A stretch of DNA of 64,000 nt from Pseudomonas sp. 31-12 (GTDB lineage: Bacteria; Pseudomonadota; Gammaproteobacteria; Pseudomonadales; Pseudomonadaceae): NCBI RefSeq assembly GCF_003151075.1, contig NZ_CP029482.1, forward strand, positions 1,612,001 to 1,676,000. Reading direction: 5' to 3'. The position numbers were made by a program, and so were the translations under genes. A model generated the notes under the pieces. That model saw only the letters and a list, made by a program, of their open reading frames with translations. It was not told the origin of the DNA and did no database searches. Shown here piece after piece: positions 9,223-18,780 of the stretch (the stretch's first letter is position 1; every line of letters starts with the position of its first letter).

Positions 9223-9420
9223 TGGGCGCCATGTACCTGGGCTGGTTGGCTCGGCGACACGGTGTCGTCGAACCTTCACGGAATAGGAACTCGCGGCTTT
9301 ATTCAGCGCGTATTTTGCCCAAGCGACAGGGACAAAGCCTGAGCGTCGCTCGGGGGAATCCTTTCCTTAGTCATGATGAATCGGCCAATATTCGGCGATC
9401 TTTAATCAAAAGAAGGCTAA

Positions 9421-10317
9421 ATGATGTCAACGCTACCTTCGTTGAGTTTTGCTGGAATCGGCCTGATGGGCTTGCCCATGTGCCGTCGCCTGTTGGCGGC
9501 GGGGTATCCGCTGACGGTCTGGAATCGCAATCCGGCCAAGTGCGCTCAGCTGGTCGAAGCTGGCGCCCGGCAGGTGTCGACAGCGGCCGAATTGGCTCGG
9601 CATGCCGACGTGGTGATGCTGTGCCTGGCGGACACGGCGGTGGTGCGCGAGGTGGTTTTCGGCCCGGCCGGCATTGCCGAGGGCGCTAAAGGTGGCCAGT
9701 TGCTGGTGGACTTTTCCAGTCTGGAACCGACCGCGACGCGGGAAATGGCCTCGGCGCTCGTCAGCCAATGCGGCATGCGCTGGCTCGACGCGCCGGTGTC
9801 CGGCGGAGTCGTCGGTGCCGAGGCCGGCAGCCTGGCGATTATGGTCGGCGGCGAAGCGCCAGACCTGGAGCGAGTCAGACCGGTGCTGCTGAACCTCGGT
9901 CAACGGGTAACTCACATGGGCGGTGTCGGCGCCGGGCAAGTGACCAAGGCCTGCAATCAGATGATCGTTGCCTGCAATGCGCTGGTGATTGCGGAAGTGG
10001 TGGCGTTGGCCGAGCGCTCCGGGGTCGACGCCCGCCTGATCGCCGAGGCACTGGCGGGAGGCTTCGCTGATTCAAAACCGTTGCAGATCCTCGCTCCGCA
10101 AATGGCCGAGAGCCGTTTCGAGCCGGTGAAGTGGCACGTGCGCACGCTGCTCAAAGACCTCGACACTGCGGTGCAATTCTCCCGCGAACAAGGTTCAGCC
10201 ACGCCGATCAGCGGATTGGCCGCACAACTGATGCGCCTGCATGGGGGGCAGGGCTTTTTGGAAAAGGATCCGTCGACGTTAGTGCAGTTGTACCGCACGC
10301 CAGGCTCAAAGAACTGA
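9421..10317 (+). CDS. NAD(P)-dependent beta-hydroxyacid dehydrogenase (GarR/MmsB-like)
   Basis: The 298-residue product is a cytoplasmic oxidoreductase of the 3-hydroxyisobutyrate / tartronate semialdehyde reductase family. The Rossmann motif GIGLMGLPM lies at about residues 12-20, the substrate loop DAPVSGGVVGAEAG at about 122-135, and the catalytic Lys in GAGQVTKACNQM near 180. The substrate cannot be told from sequence. A GAAGG ribosome site precedes the ATGATG start; 9424 is an alternative start. Its 3' end overlaps the convergent MHYT-GGDEF-EAL gene by about 110 bases. Confidence 0.88.
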   Translation: MMSTLPSLSFAGIGLMGLPMCRRLLAAGYPLTVWNRNPAKCAQLVEAGARQVSTAAELARHADVVMLCLADTAVVREVVFGPAGIAEGAKGGQLLVDFSSLEPTATREMASALVSQCGMRWLDAPVSGGVVGAEAGSLAIMVGGEAPDLERVRPVLLNLGQRVTHMGGVGAGQVTKACNQMIVACNALVIAEVVALAERSGVDARLIAEALAGGFADSKPLQILAPQMAESRFEPVKWHVRTLLKDLDTAVQFSREQGSATPISGLAAQLMRLHGGQGFLEKDPSTLVQLYRTPGSKN

Positions 10318-12490
10318 CACTGCGTGAGTGTTTGCGCTGATTGATTTCGTCCAGTACCGCAGGCAGCTCGGCCAGAGGCACCGGACGGCTGAACAGGTGG
10401 CCCTGAACCAGGTCGCAGCCCTGGCGTTCGAGAAAATCATATTGCTCGGACGTCTCGACGCCCTCGCTGACGACCTGCAAATGCAGGGTGTGGGCCATGA
10501 TGATAATGGCGTTGACGATTTCCATGTCCTGGGTGGCCTTGGGGACGTCCTGAATGAACGAGCGGTCGATTTTCAGTGTGTTCAGCGGCAGGCGCTTGAG
10601 GTAGGCCAGGGATGAATAGCCGGTGCCGAAGTCGTCGATCGACAGCGACACACCGAGTGAACGGATCTGCTTCAGCAGCACCAGGGTGTTGGCGAGGTTG
10701 CCCATCAGCGCGTTTTCGGTCACTTCCAGTTCCAGCCGTTGTGGCGCCACCCCGGCGATGCGCAGGGCGTTTTCGATTTCATCGGCCAGTTCTTCACGGG
10801 CAAGGTTCAGCGGCGAGCAGTTCACGGCAATCTTGAGTTCGTCGCGCCCCTGACGGGACAGTTCTGCAAGGTCCCCGCAGGCCCTGAGCAATACCCAGTT
10901 GTCCAGTTCAGCGATCAGGCCGTTGGCCTCGGCAATGGCAATGAATCGATCCGGTGCCAACAGCCCGTGAACCGGGTGTTGCCAGCGAATCCGCGCTTCG
11001 AGTTTGGTGACCTGGCCGATTTTCAGGTCGTAGATCGGTTGGTAATACAGAGTCAAGCCGTCTTCATTGCGCAGGGCGTGCCGCAGTTCTTCTTCTAGCT
11101 GCAGCTCCAGCGAGGCGCGGGTTTTCATGTGCGGACTGAAAAAATGCAGCCCGTTGCGTCCGCTGCCTTTGGATTGATAAAGCGCCAGATCGGCGTTTTT
11201 CAGCAGTTCCTCGCAGGTTGTACCGTCCTGCGGAAACACGCTGATGCCGATGCTGGTGGTCATGACCATGCTGCGCCCGGCCAGCTCGATGGGGTCTTTC
11301 ATTTTCAGCATGATGCGCTGGGCCATTTGCTGCGCTTCTTCACGGTCACGCAGGTCGATGAGGATGCAGAACTCGTCCCCGCCAAAGCGCGCCACCACAT
11401 CGTCGTGGCTGTGTGCCGAATCCTTGATGTGGCCGGCCAGGACCTTGAGCAATTCGTCGCCGGCATCATGGCCCAGGCTGTCGTTGATCCGCTTGAAGTG
11501 GTCGATGTCGAGGAACATCACCGCCAGCATCCCGCCTTCCTTGGTCTTCTCCAGCAGTTTTTCAACGAAAATCTGGTTGAAGCCACGACGATTGATCAGG
11601 TTGGTCAGTGCGTCGGAGTGCGCCACCTGTTGCAGCGACAAGCGCGCCTGATCCAGTTGGCCGAGCAAGGTGTTGACCCGCTGCAGGTCGCCTTCCTTGT
11701 GTTGCAGCTTCTTGTCGGCGAGTGCCGCGCTGATACTGCTGCCAATGATCAGTAACGTCATCATCGCCACCGTCAATCCCAGCTGCAGGTGGTTGTTGTC
11801 GCCGGGCAGCGGCTGGGCGCTATCGATGGGCAGCACCAGGCTGAGTGCTGCCATGCCAGTGAAATGCATGCTGACGATGCCGGCCCCGAGCACCAGGCTG
11901 GCGGTGTATTTGAGCAGTTGATGAGCGACGCCGCTGCCTTCGCGCAGGTGACGGGAAATCACCAGGGCCGCCAGGCTGGCGCCAATCGCGATCACGACGG
12001 AGAGGACGAACAGGGTGGGGTCGTAATAAGCCGTCGCATTCGACTGCATAGCGGCCATGCCCACGTAGTGCATGGTCGCGATACCCAGGCCGATCCACAC
12101 TGCGGCCCGCAGGGTTTGCCAGAAACTCACATGAGGATGGCTGAGGGTATGCATCGCCAGCCACGAGGCCGTCAGTGCAAATAACAGCGAAATCAGGGTG
12201 ATGGGCAGCTGGTAACTTATTTCGATCGGCGCCTGGAACGCCAGCATGCTGATGAAGTGCATGGCCCAGATACCGCCCGCCAGACACCCGGCACCGACCC
12301 AGCGCCAGAGCCGTTGGGACGCGGGTTTTTCGGCATGGCCGACCCGTTCGGTAATGTCCAGCGTGGCGAAGCCGGTCGCACAGGCGACCACGTAAGCGAG
12401 CAACACCAGAAAGGGGTTATGGACGCAATTGAGTATGACCTGGCCGGTCTCTGGCAGTTGGTTCGTAAAATATAAAGCAGGCCACTCCAT
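10208..12490 (-). CDS. MHYT-GGDEF-EAL cyclic-di-GMP signalling protein
   Basis: The 760-residue inner-membrane protein has seven hydrophobic helices carrying three MHYT-type motifs (MHFISM at 77, MHYVGM at 140, MHFTGM at 208), thought to sense a gas or bind copper. A GGDEF domain follows with an intact GGDEF at 370-374, and then an EAL domain. The EAL signature reads LEARIRW, so the Leu is Arg, but the metal-binding Glu and the downstream NCSPLNL, LEVTEN, DDFGTGYS and EGVET motifs remain. The I-site Arg upstream of GGDEF is absent. It resembles MucR/NbdA proteins of P. aeruginosa and probably both makes and degrades c-di-GMP. The C-terminal tail overlaps the neighbouring gene on the other strand. 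Confidence 0.93.
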   Translation of the reverse strand: MEWPALYFTNQLPETGQVILNCVHNPFLVLLAYVVACATGFATLDITERVGHAEKPASQRLWRWVGAGCLAGGIWAMHFISMLAFQAPIEISYQLPITLISLLFALTASWLAMHTLSHPHVSFWQTLRAAVWIGLGIATMHYVGMAAMQSNATAYYDPTLFVLSVVIAIGASLAALVISRHLREGSGVAHQLLKYTASLVLGAGIVSMHFTGMAALSLVLPIDSAQPLPGDNNHLQLGLTVAMMTLLIIGSSISAALADKKLQHKEGDLQRVNTLLGQLDQARLSLQQVAHSDALTNLINRRGFNQIFVEKLLEKTKEGGMLAVMFLDIDHFKRINDSLGHDAGDELLKVLAGHIKDSAHSHDDVVARFGGDEFCILIDLRDREEAQQMAQRIMLKMKDPIELAGRSMVMTTSIGISVFPQDGTTCEELLKNADLALYQSKGSGRNGLHFFSPHMKTRASLELQLEEELRHALRNEDGLTLYYQPIYDLKIGQVTKLEARIRWQHPVHGLLAPDRFIAIAEANGLIAELDNWVLLRACGDLAELSRQGRDELKIAVNCSPLNLAREELADEIENALRIAGVAPQRLELEVTENALMGNLANTLVLLKQIRSLGVSLSIDDFGTGYSSLAYLKRLPLNTLKIDRSFIQDVPKATQDMEIVNAIIIMAHTLHLQVVSEGVETSEQYDFLERQGCDLVQGHLFSRPVPLAELPAVLDEINQRKHSRSVSSLSLACGTTALTSTDPFPKSPAPHAGASVVRPIR

Positions 12491-12621
12491 CGGACGCCCC
12501 GTATTTATCCAGCCGACACCATTAACCCTGGCGAATGTGTTGGAGTATAGAGGTCATACAAAGAGTGCAAACGGTAGTGGCACATTGCTTCTGATGATTT
12601 TGAAATTACGGGCGTCAGGAA

Positions 12622-12987
12622 TCAGGCGATCTGCTCATAAGGGAACTCGAATTCCGGTTGCAGGGCCGGCAATCCGAACGCTGCCCGTGCCGCATCGCAA
12701 TCCACGTTCGCCTCGCCATTGGCCCAGGAGGCGTCGAATTCCCGGCAGGTGCTGGAACGCTTGTCGTAAATCGAGCACTGCACAGTGCTGCCGACTTCGC
12801 CAACCAGCCCGATGCAGCGAGTGGGTTTGCAGTCCGTGCCCAGCATGGCCACCCGGCTGGGGCTGATGGGCGCGACTAGCTCGTCGGGCACCGTTCCCCC
12901 CGCCGAGGTGCATTCACCCCAGAAAAAAGACACGCGAAAATGAGAACAGCAGGCACCGCAATTCAGACACGGACTGGCTTCGGACAT
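12622..12987 (-). CDS. YkgJ-family zinc/iron-chelating cysteine cluster protein
   Basis: The 121-residue protein has the N-terminal cluster CLNCGACC (residues 7-14) plus further cysteines in TDCKPTRC, VQCSIYDKRSSTC and VDC, the pattern of the YkgJ (CxxCxxCC) family, which is believed to bind a metal ion. It is soluble and its function is unknown. It stands alone, transcribed on the minus strand just before the MHYT-GGDEF-EAL gene; the roughly 130-base gap makes co-transcription possible but not evident. Confidence 0.88.
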   Translation of the reverse strand: MSEASPCLNCGACCSHFRVSFFWGECTSAGGTVPDELVAPISPSRVAMLGTDCKPTRCIGLVGEVGSTVQCSIYDKRSSTCREFDASWANGEANVDCDAARAAFGLPALQPEFEFPYEQIA

Positions 12988-13267
12988 GGGCGATAATCAA
13001 AGAGGGATGGGGGGATTGGTGGGGCTGGCAAGGCCGCTATTCTAGGCTTCGCGCAGGACTTGGGAAGGGGGTGAAAAAGTATTTTTTATGCGACCAATGG
13101 CGGTGAAACACCCACCTCATTCGCACCGCAAATCCAATGTGGGAACGGGTGTTGCGCCATGGGTTGGTATCAGCATTACGAATAATTACAGACAGCTCTG
13201 GCGGGCCTGTCTAGATTGGAGGTTCCGGGGACAGCGAAGCCCCAATAACAATAAAAGAGACGGACCC

Positions 13268-14617
13268 ATGCAGAACTCGACCCAAGCGGCGAATGCCTGG
13301 CGCATTCTGTTCCTGCTGTTCCTGGCCAACCTGTTCAACTTTTTCGATCGTACCATCCCGGCCATCATCATCGAACCGATCCGCATGGAATGGCACCTCA
13401 GCGACTTTCAGCTGGGCATCATCGGCACTGCATTCACCATCGTTTACGCCATTGCCGGCCTTCCTCTTGGGCGTATGGCCGACACCGGTTCGCGCAGCAA
13501 GCTGATGGGTTGGGGCCTGGCGGCGTGGAGCGGTCTGACGGCGGTCAACGGGCTGGTGGGCAGTTTCTGGGCGTTCCTGATCGTGCGCATGGGCGTCGGC
13601 ATCGGCGAAGCCAGTTACGCACCGGCCGCCAACTCGCTGATTGGCGACCTGTTTCCGGCTCATCGTCGCGCCCGGGCGATGGGCATTTTCATGCTCGGCC
13701 TGCCGCTGGGCTTGTTGCTGGCTTTCTTCACCATTGGTGCAATGGTCAAGGCGTTTGACAGCTGGCGGGCGCCGTTCTTTATTGCGGCGGTGCCGGGGCT
13801 GATCCTGGCGATCTTCATGTTCTTCATCAAGGAGCCGAAACGCGGCGCCGCGGAGAGCGTGCAAGTCTCCCAGGAACGCATTGACCGGCCGATCCGCCGC
13901 GTGCTGGCGGTGCCGACTTTCCTGTGGCTGGTGATGGCGGGGCTGTGTTTCAACTTTGCCACCTACGCCTGCAACTCGTTTCTGGTGCCGATGCTGCAGC
14001 GTTACTTCCTGATGCCATTGCAGGAAGCGGCAGTGGCGACCGGGGTGATCGTCGGCGTGACCGGGTTGTTCGGGTTGACGCTCGGCGGCTGGGTCGCCGA
14101 CAAGATTCACCAGCGGGTGGCCAATGGGCGGCTGCTGTTTGCCGCGTTCAGCCTGATCATTTCGACCGTTTGTACCGCGTGGGCGTTACATGCCGGGCGG
14201 ATCGAAATCGGCGTGTTCGTCGCGGTGTTCAGTCTGGGCTGGCTGTTCGCATACAACTTCTATACCTGCGTTTACACGGCGATTCAGGACGTGGTCGAAC
14301 CACGCTTGCGGGCCACGGCGATGGCGTTGTTCTTTGCCGGGTTGTACTTGCTGGGTGGTGGTTTGGGGCCGGTAGTGGTGGGTGGTTTGTCCGACCACTT
14401 CGCACACACAGCGATGGCCGCGGCCGGCGCCGAGCAGATGACCGAGGCGTTCAAGGCTGTCGGGCTGCATGACGCGATGTATTTGATCCCCGTGGCGCTG
14501 TTTTTCACCATGGTGTTTCTGTTCCTGGCTTCGCGGTGTTTTGTTCGGGATGCCAAGCGGATGAAGGACGGGTTGGTCGCTGTGGGTGAGCCTGATGTTG
14601 CAGTGGCGACTGCATAA
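13268..14617 (+). CDS. Spinster-type MFS transporter
   Basis: The 449-residue carrier has twelve predicted membrane helices. The sequence ANLFNFFDRTIPAIIIEPI near the N-terminus and GIGEASYAPAANSLIGDLFP resemble the spinster (Spns-like) branch of the major facilitator superfamily, and GRMADTGSR is the loop 2-3 motif. The substrate is unknown; an organic anion or lipid-like substrate is possible. I chose the ATG at 13268, preceded by an AAAAGAGACGG stretch; a longer frame beginning at 13088 adds residues unlike the family. It is followed by a REP pair and a terminator. Confidence 0.88.
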   Translation: MQNSTQAANAWRILFLLFLANLFNFFDRTIPAIIIEPIRMEWHLSDFQLGIIGTAFTIVYAIAGLPLGRMADTGSRSKLMGWGLAAWSGLTAVNGLVGSFWAFLIVRMGVGIGEASYAPAANSLIGDLFPAHRRARAMGIFMLGLPLGLLLAFFTIGAMVKAFDSWRAPFFIAAVPGLILAIFMFFIKEPKRGAAESVQVSQERIDRPIRRVLAVPTFLWLVMAGLCFNFATYACNSFLVPMLQRYFLMPLQEAAVATGVIVGVTGLFGLTLGGWVADKIHQRVANGRLLFAAFSLIISTVCTAWALHAGRIEIGVFVAVFSLGWLFAYNFYTCVYTAIQDVVEPRLRATAMALFFAGLYLLGGGLGPVVVGGLSDHFAHTAMAAAGAEQMTEAFKAVGLHDAMYLIPVALFFTMVFLFLASRCFVRDAKRMKDGLVAVGEPDVAVATA

Positions 14618-14618
14618 T

Positions 14619-14702
14619 CGCTATCGCCAGCAGGCTGGCTCCCACATTGGATCTACAGCGTTAACAAATCCCCTGTGGGAGCTAGCCTGCTAGCGATGCG
14701 GC
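14619..14702. repeat. Paired REP element
   Basis: Two REP cores in opposite orientation, one of the GCTAGCCTGCTAGC variant, lie just after the MFS gene stop. Confidence 0.85.
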
Positions 14703-14733
14703 CATCAGTATCACTGCATCAAATTTCAGGCAA

Positions 14734-14770
14734 TAAAAAAGGCCCGCATCACTGCGGGCCTTCTTGTTTT
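14734..14770. terminator. Bidirectional terminator between MFS gene and rapA
   Basis: The hairpin GGCCCGCatcactGCGGGCC has AAAAAA on its left and TTCTTGTTTT on its right, so it can serve both the MFS gene (plus) and rapA (minus), which converge here. Confidence 0.88.
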
Positions 14771-14789
14771 CAGCGGTGGAGCAGGGGGG

Positions 14790-17636
14790 TTAACCCGCCA
14801 CCAGCACCCGAATCGCTTCCAGTCGCAGCGCAGCCTTGTCGAGCATGGCCAAACCTTGCTCGCGCTGTTGGCGCAGGGCAACCAGCTCACTGTCGCGCAC
14901 GGTCGGGTTGACCGCTTGCAGTGCGGTCAAACGCGCCAGCTCTTCGTCGGTATCCGCTGCCAGACGACGCTTCGCCTCGGCAACGCGCTCGGCGTGACGC
15001 GGGAAGATTTTCTCTTCGCCGGCGTTGATCCGTGGCGTCAGTTGATCGCGCTGAGCCTGGATGAACTTGTTGGCGCTGGCACGGGGCACGCTTTCCAACT
15101 GGTCGTTCAAGGTCTCGAACGACACCCGGGCCGACAGGTCATTGCCAGTGGTGTCGAGCAGGCAGCGCAGAGCGGCCGGCGGCAGGTAGCGGCCCAGTTG
15201 CAGCGAGCGCGGCGCAACCACTTCGCTGACGTAGAGCAGTTCCAGCAACACGGTGCCAGGTTTCAGCGCCTTGTTCTTGATCAGCGCCACGGCGGTGTTG
15301 CCCATTGAGCCGGACAGGACCAGGTCCATGCCGCCCTGCACCATCGGATGTTCCCAAGTGATGAACTGCATGTCTTCGCGAGACAGCGCCTGGTTACGGT
15401 CGTAGGTGATGGTCACGCCTTCGTCGTCGCCCAGCGGGAAACTGGCGTCGAGCATTTTTTCGCTCGGCTTGAGGATCAGGGCGTTTTCCGAATGGTCTTC
15501 GCTGTCGATGCCGAAAGCGTCGAACAGGGTTTCCATGTAGATCGGCAGGGCGAACTGATCGTCCTGCTCGAGGATGTCCTCGACCAGTGCATCACCTTCG
15601 CCAGCACCGCCGGAGTTGAGTTCCAGCAAGCGGTCACGGCCGGTGTGCAGCTCGGCTTCCAGACGCTCACGCTCGGCGCGGGCTTCGTCGATCAGCGCTT
15701 GCCACTCGCCGTCATCGGCGTTTTCCAGCAGTGGCAACAGACGCGAGCCGAACTGATGCTGCAAGGCGTTGCCGGTCGGGCAGGTGTTGAGGAAAGCGTT
15801 CAGTGCTTCGTGGTACCACTGGAACAGGCGCTCTTGCGGGCTGGTTTCCAGGTACGGCACGTGCAGTTCGATGATGTGCTTCTGACCGATCCGGTCCAGA
15901 CGACCGATCCGCTGTTCCAGCAGGTCCGGGTGCGACGGCAGATCGAACAGCACCAAGTGGTGCGAGAACTGGAAGTTGCGACCCTCACTGCCGATTTCCG
16001 AGCAGATCAGCACTTGCGCACCAAATTCTTCGTCGGCGAAATAGGCGGCGGCGCGGTCACGCTCAAGGATGTTCATGCCTTCGTGGAAGACCGTGGCCGG
16101 AATACCGGAACGCACGCGCAGGGCGTCTTCCAGGTCCATGGCGGTTTCGGCGTGGGCGCAGATCACCAGAACTTTGGTGCGCTTGAGCATTTTCAGCTGA
16201 TCGATCAGCCACTCGACGCGCGGGTCGAATTTCCACCAGCGTTCTTCTTCGTTGGCGTCCGGCTGGGCCTGAAAGCTGACTTCCGGGTACAGCTCGGCGT
16301 GATCGCCCAGCGGCAGTTCGAGGTATTCATCCGGGCACGGCAGCGGGTACGGGTGCAGTTTGCGCTCCGGGAAACCCTGCACGGCAGCGCGGGTGTTACG
16401 GAACAGCACGCGGCCGGTGCCGTGGCGGTCCAGCAGTTCGCGCACCAGACGGGCGCTGGCCTCAATGTCGCCATCGTTCACGGCGGCCAGCAGCGCTTCG
16501 CCTTCGTTGCCGAGGAAACCGTGGATGGTCTTGTGTGCTTCCGGCGACAGGCGCCCCTTGTCCAGCAGCTCCTGAACGGCTTCGGCCACAGGGCGATAGT
16601 TTTCGCTCTCGGCGCGGAAGGCGTGCAGGTCATGGAAACGGTTCGGGTCAAGCAGGCGCAAGCGCGCGAAGTGGCTGTCCTGGCCCAGTTGCTCCGGGGT
16701 CGCGGTCAGCAGCAATACACCGGGAATGACTTCGGCCAGTTGCTCGACCAGCGTGTATTCAGGGCTGGCCTTCTCTTCGTGCCACACCAAATGGTGCGCT
16801 TCGTCGACCACCAGCAGGTCCCAGCCGGCAGCGAACAGCGCGTCCTGGGCTTTCTCGTCGTCCACCAGCCACTCAAGCGCAACCAGCGCGAGTTGGGTGT
16901 CTTCGAACGGGTTGGCAGCATCGCTTTCGATGAAGCGTTCTTCGTCGAACAGCGCGACTTGCAGGTTGAAGCGACGGCGCATCTCGACCAGCCACTGGTG
17001 CTGCAGGTTCTCCGGCACCAGGATCAGTACGCGGTTGGCGCGGCCCGAGAGCAGTTGGCGATGGATCACCAGGCCGGCTTCGATGGTTTTGCCCAAGCCC
17101 ACTTCGTCGGCCAGCAGTACTCGCGGCGCAATGCGGTCGGCGACTTCACGGGCGATGTGCAGCTGATGCGCGATCGGTTGCGCACGCACGCCGCCCAAGC
17201 CCCAGAGCGAGGATTGCAACTGGCGGCTGGTGTGTTCAAGGGTGTTGTAGCGCAGGGAGAACCACGCCAGTGGGTCGATCTGTCCGGCGAACAGACGGTC
17301 GCTGGCCAGACGGAACTGAATGAAGTTCGACAGCTGGGTTTCCGGCAGGGTAACCACTTCGTTTTGCGCGTTGAGGCCGTGGTAGACCAACAGGCCGTCG
17401 ACGTCGTCGACTTCCTGGACGGTCAGTTTCCAGCCTTCGAAGTGAGTGATGGAGTCGCCCGGCGAGAAACGCACGCGGGTGAGGGGCGCATTCCGTAGCG
17501 CGTACTGGCGAGTCTCGCCAGTGGCCGGATAGAGCACGGTCAACAAGCGGCCGTCCTGTGCCAGAACGGTGCCTAAACCCAGCTCGGCTTCGCTGTCACT
17601 GATCCAGCGTTGCCCCGGTTGATACTGCTGCGCCAT
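14790..17636 (-). CDS. rapA: RNA polymerase-associated protein RapA (SWI2/SNF2 ATPase)
   Basis: The 948-residue protein matches RapA in length and order of parts: N-terminal Tudor-like domains (1-110), SNF2 helicase motif I DEVGLGKT at 177-184, a DEAHH box, [19 protein letters not shown] around 310-330, the helicase C motifs [14 protein letters not shown] and [11 protein letters not shown], and the RapA-specific C-terminal domain. It binds RNA polymerase and uses ATP to recycle it after transcription under stress or high salt. It is monocistronic and ends at the bidirectional terminator. Confidence 0.97.
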   Translation of the reverse strand: MAQQYQPGQRWISDSEAELGLGTVLAQDGRLLTVLYPATGETRQYALRNAPLTRVRFSPGDSITHFEGWKLTVQEVDDVDGLLVYHGLNAQNEVVTLPETQLSNFIQFRLASDRLFAGQIDPLAWFSLRYNTLEHTSRQLQSSLWGLGGVRAQPIAHQLHIAREVADRIAPRVLLADEVGLGKTIEAGLVIHRQLLSGRANRVLILVPENLQHQWLVEMRRRFNLQVALFDEERFIESDAANPFEDTQLALVALEWLVDDEKAQDALFAAGWDLLVVDEAHHLVWHEEKASPEYTLVEQLAEVIPGVLLLTATPEQLGQDSHFARLRLLDPNRFHDLHAFRAESENYRPVAEAVQELLDKGRLSPEAHKTIHGFLGNEGEALLAAVNDGDIEASARLVRELLDRHGTGRVLFRNTRAAVQGFPERKLHPYPLPCPDEYLELPLGDHAELYPEVSFQAQPDANEEERWWKFDPRVEWLIDQLKMLKRTKVLVICAHAETAMDLEDALRVRSGIPATVFHEGMNILERDRAAAYFADEEFGAQVLICSEIGSEGRNFQFSHHLVLFDLPSHPDLLEQRIGRLDRIGQKHIIELHVPYLETSPQERLFQWYHEALNAFLNTCPTGNALQHQFGSRLLPLLENADDGEWQALIDEARAERERLEAELHTGRDRLLELNSGGAGEGDALVEDILEQDDQFALPIYMETLFDAFGIDSEDHSENALILKPSEKMLDASFPLGDDEGVTITYDRNQALSREDMQFITWEHPMVQGGMDLVLSGSMGNTAVALIKNKALKPGTVLLELLYVSEVVAPRSLQLGRYLPPAALRCLLDTTGNDLSARVSFETLNDQLESVPRASANKFIQAQRDQLTPRINAGEEKIFPRHAERVAEAKRRLAADTDEELARLTALQAVNPTVRDSELVALRQQREQGLAMLDKAALRLEAIRVLVAG

Positions 17637-17855
17637 GCTGCCTGACTCCCACCTTGAAAAAGCGGGCTATCTTAACGGAATGAGGGCTTCAGGGCCAAAG
17701 GACTCTCATAAAAACTCGCAGTCTTACGTTAGTCCAACGATGCGATGCTTGCCGGTCGCGGCACCAATCGGTGCCAAACCGGTCACAGTTTGCGACCGAT
17801 GGCTCAAGTCGCCATCCCCGCAGCCGACAGCCTGCTGACAGGAGACTAAATTATT

Positions 17856-18197
17856 ATGCTGCCACCGATGCTCCCCTTGAGTGCCGTGCCTATCACGTCA
17901 CAGCAGGACCCGATCCGCCAGCGCCCGGATATTCCGCCTGTCGTGCCGGTGCAGGAAAGCTCCAATGAAAGCACCATTGACCTGAAACAACGCGATCCCG
18001 AGGAAGCGGCTTTTCAGTTGCGCGAGGAACAGCGGCGCAAGCAGGAGCGGGAACGGCGTCGACGTGAGGCTGATGAGGATCCGGAGGAGCATCTGGCGAT
18101 TCCCGGGACCGAATTGAATGCTGACAACACCGTACCGGTGGCGCCGTTGATGGAAGATCAGCCGCGTCAGGGGTTGTGGGTCGATATTGAGATTTGA
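17856..18197 (+). CDS. Conserved hypothetical protein, charged helical middle
   Basis: The 113-residue product has a Pro-rich N-terminal part, a highly charged segment rich in Arg and Glu (residues about 45-80, probably one long helix) and an acidic C-terminus ending VDIEI. No signal peptide or known domain is seen. An AGGAGA ribosome site supports the ATG. I recall similar short Pseudomonas proteins carrying misleading enzyme names; nothing in this sequence supports an enzyme. Function unknown. Confidence 0.7.
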   Translation: MLPPMLPLSAVPITSQQDPIRQRPDIPPVVPVQESSNESTIDLKQRDPEEAAFQLREEQRRKQERERRRREADEDPEEHLAIPGTELNADNTVPVAPLMEDQPRQGLWVDIEI

Positions 18198-18269
18198 GGG
18201 GGTGGCTGGTCAGCGCTGCCGTCAGACCTCATTATTACGACAAACCTGCCATTCGATGTATTGAGCACC

Positions 18270-18431
18270 ATGAGCCAAGACGACAAGCTGATTGATCTTA
18301 ATTCTGAACGCGCCAAGCGGGTTCATGACCTTAATGAAAAGCGTCTGAATGAAGTGCGCCAGGCGTTTGAACAGGCGATGCCGTTGGGTAAAGCCAAGAA
18401 GAAATCGAAGAACAAGCCGAAAAAGCGTTGA
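18270..18431 (+). CDS. Small basic protein, 53 residues
   Basis: The frame starting MSQDDKLIDLNSERAK ends in a lysine-rich tail (KAKKKSKNKPKKR). The N-terminal two thirds look like an amphipathic helix with alternating acidic and basic residues. Coding use of codons is even and the frame is in good position, about 70 bases after the preceding gene. The strongly basic tail suggests binding to nucleic acid, but that is only a guess. Confidence 0.6.
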   Translation: MSQDDKLIDLNSERAKRVHDLNEKRLNEVRQAFEQAMPLGKAKKKSKNKPKKR

Positions 18432-18575
18432 ATCACCCTGCATCGGTTGATGCAGGTCAGTTATTTCCCCTCCTTTACGCCCTGTCTCGGGCGACATTGA
18501 TCCTGGTCAACTTTCTCTTCTGCCTGATTGGTTAACTTAGCCCTATCGCAACAGGGCAAGTGCAGGAGAGCCGTC

Positions 18576-18689
18576 ATGTTTTTCGACAACGTGGTGATCG
18601 CCGGAGTGCTGACAGTCGGCCTCATGGTTCTGTTTTTTGCAGGGTTTGGGTTTTTTATCTGGAAAGATTCGCATAAGCGTAAGCCGTAG
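18576..18689 (+). CDS. Small single-pass membrane protein, 37 residues
   Basis: The frame begins MFFDNVVIAGVLTVG, continues as one hydrophobic helix of about 22 residues and ends in the charged tail WKDSHKRKP, giving an N-out, C-in orientation by the positive-inside rule. A strong AGGAGAG ribosome site sits seven bases before the ATG and a terminator follows. It is probably a membrane-embedded accessory or regulatory peptide; no partner is indicated by the neighbours. Confidence 0.65.
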   Translation: MFFDNVVIAGVLTVGLMVLFFAGFGFFIWKDSHKRKP

Positions 18690-18724
18690 TTCTTTCTGGA
18701 TGTAATGAGCACGCAAGGCATTTT

Positions 18725-18750
18725 GGGCAACTTCGGTTGCCCTTTTTTTT
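18725..18750 (+). terminator. Rho-independent terminator after the small membrane protein gene
   Basis: The stem GGGCAActtcggTTGCCC is followed by eight T residues, a textbook terminator for the plus strand. Confidence 0.88.
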
Positions 18751-18780
18751 GCCCACGAAAATCTCACTGACAATGAAGAA

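Noticed and set aside
15348..17498. Plus-strand open frame of 716 residues within rapA
   Set aside because: Antisense to rapA, with no domain and no ribosome site.
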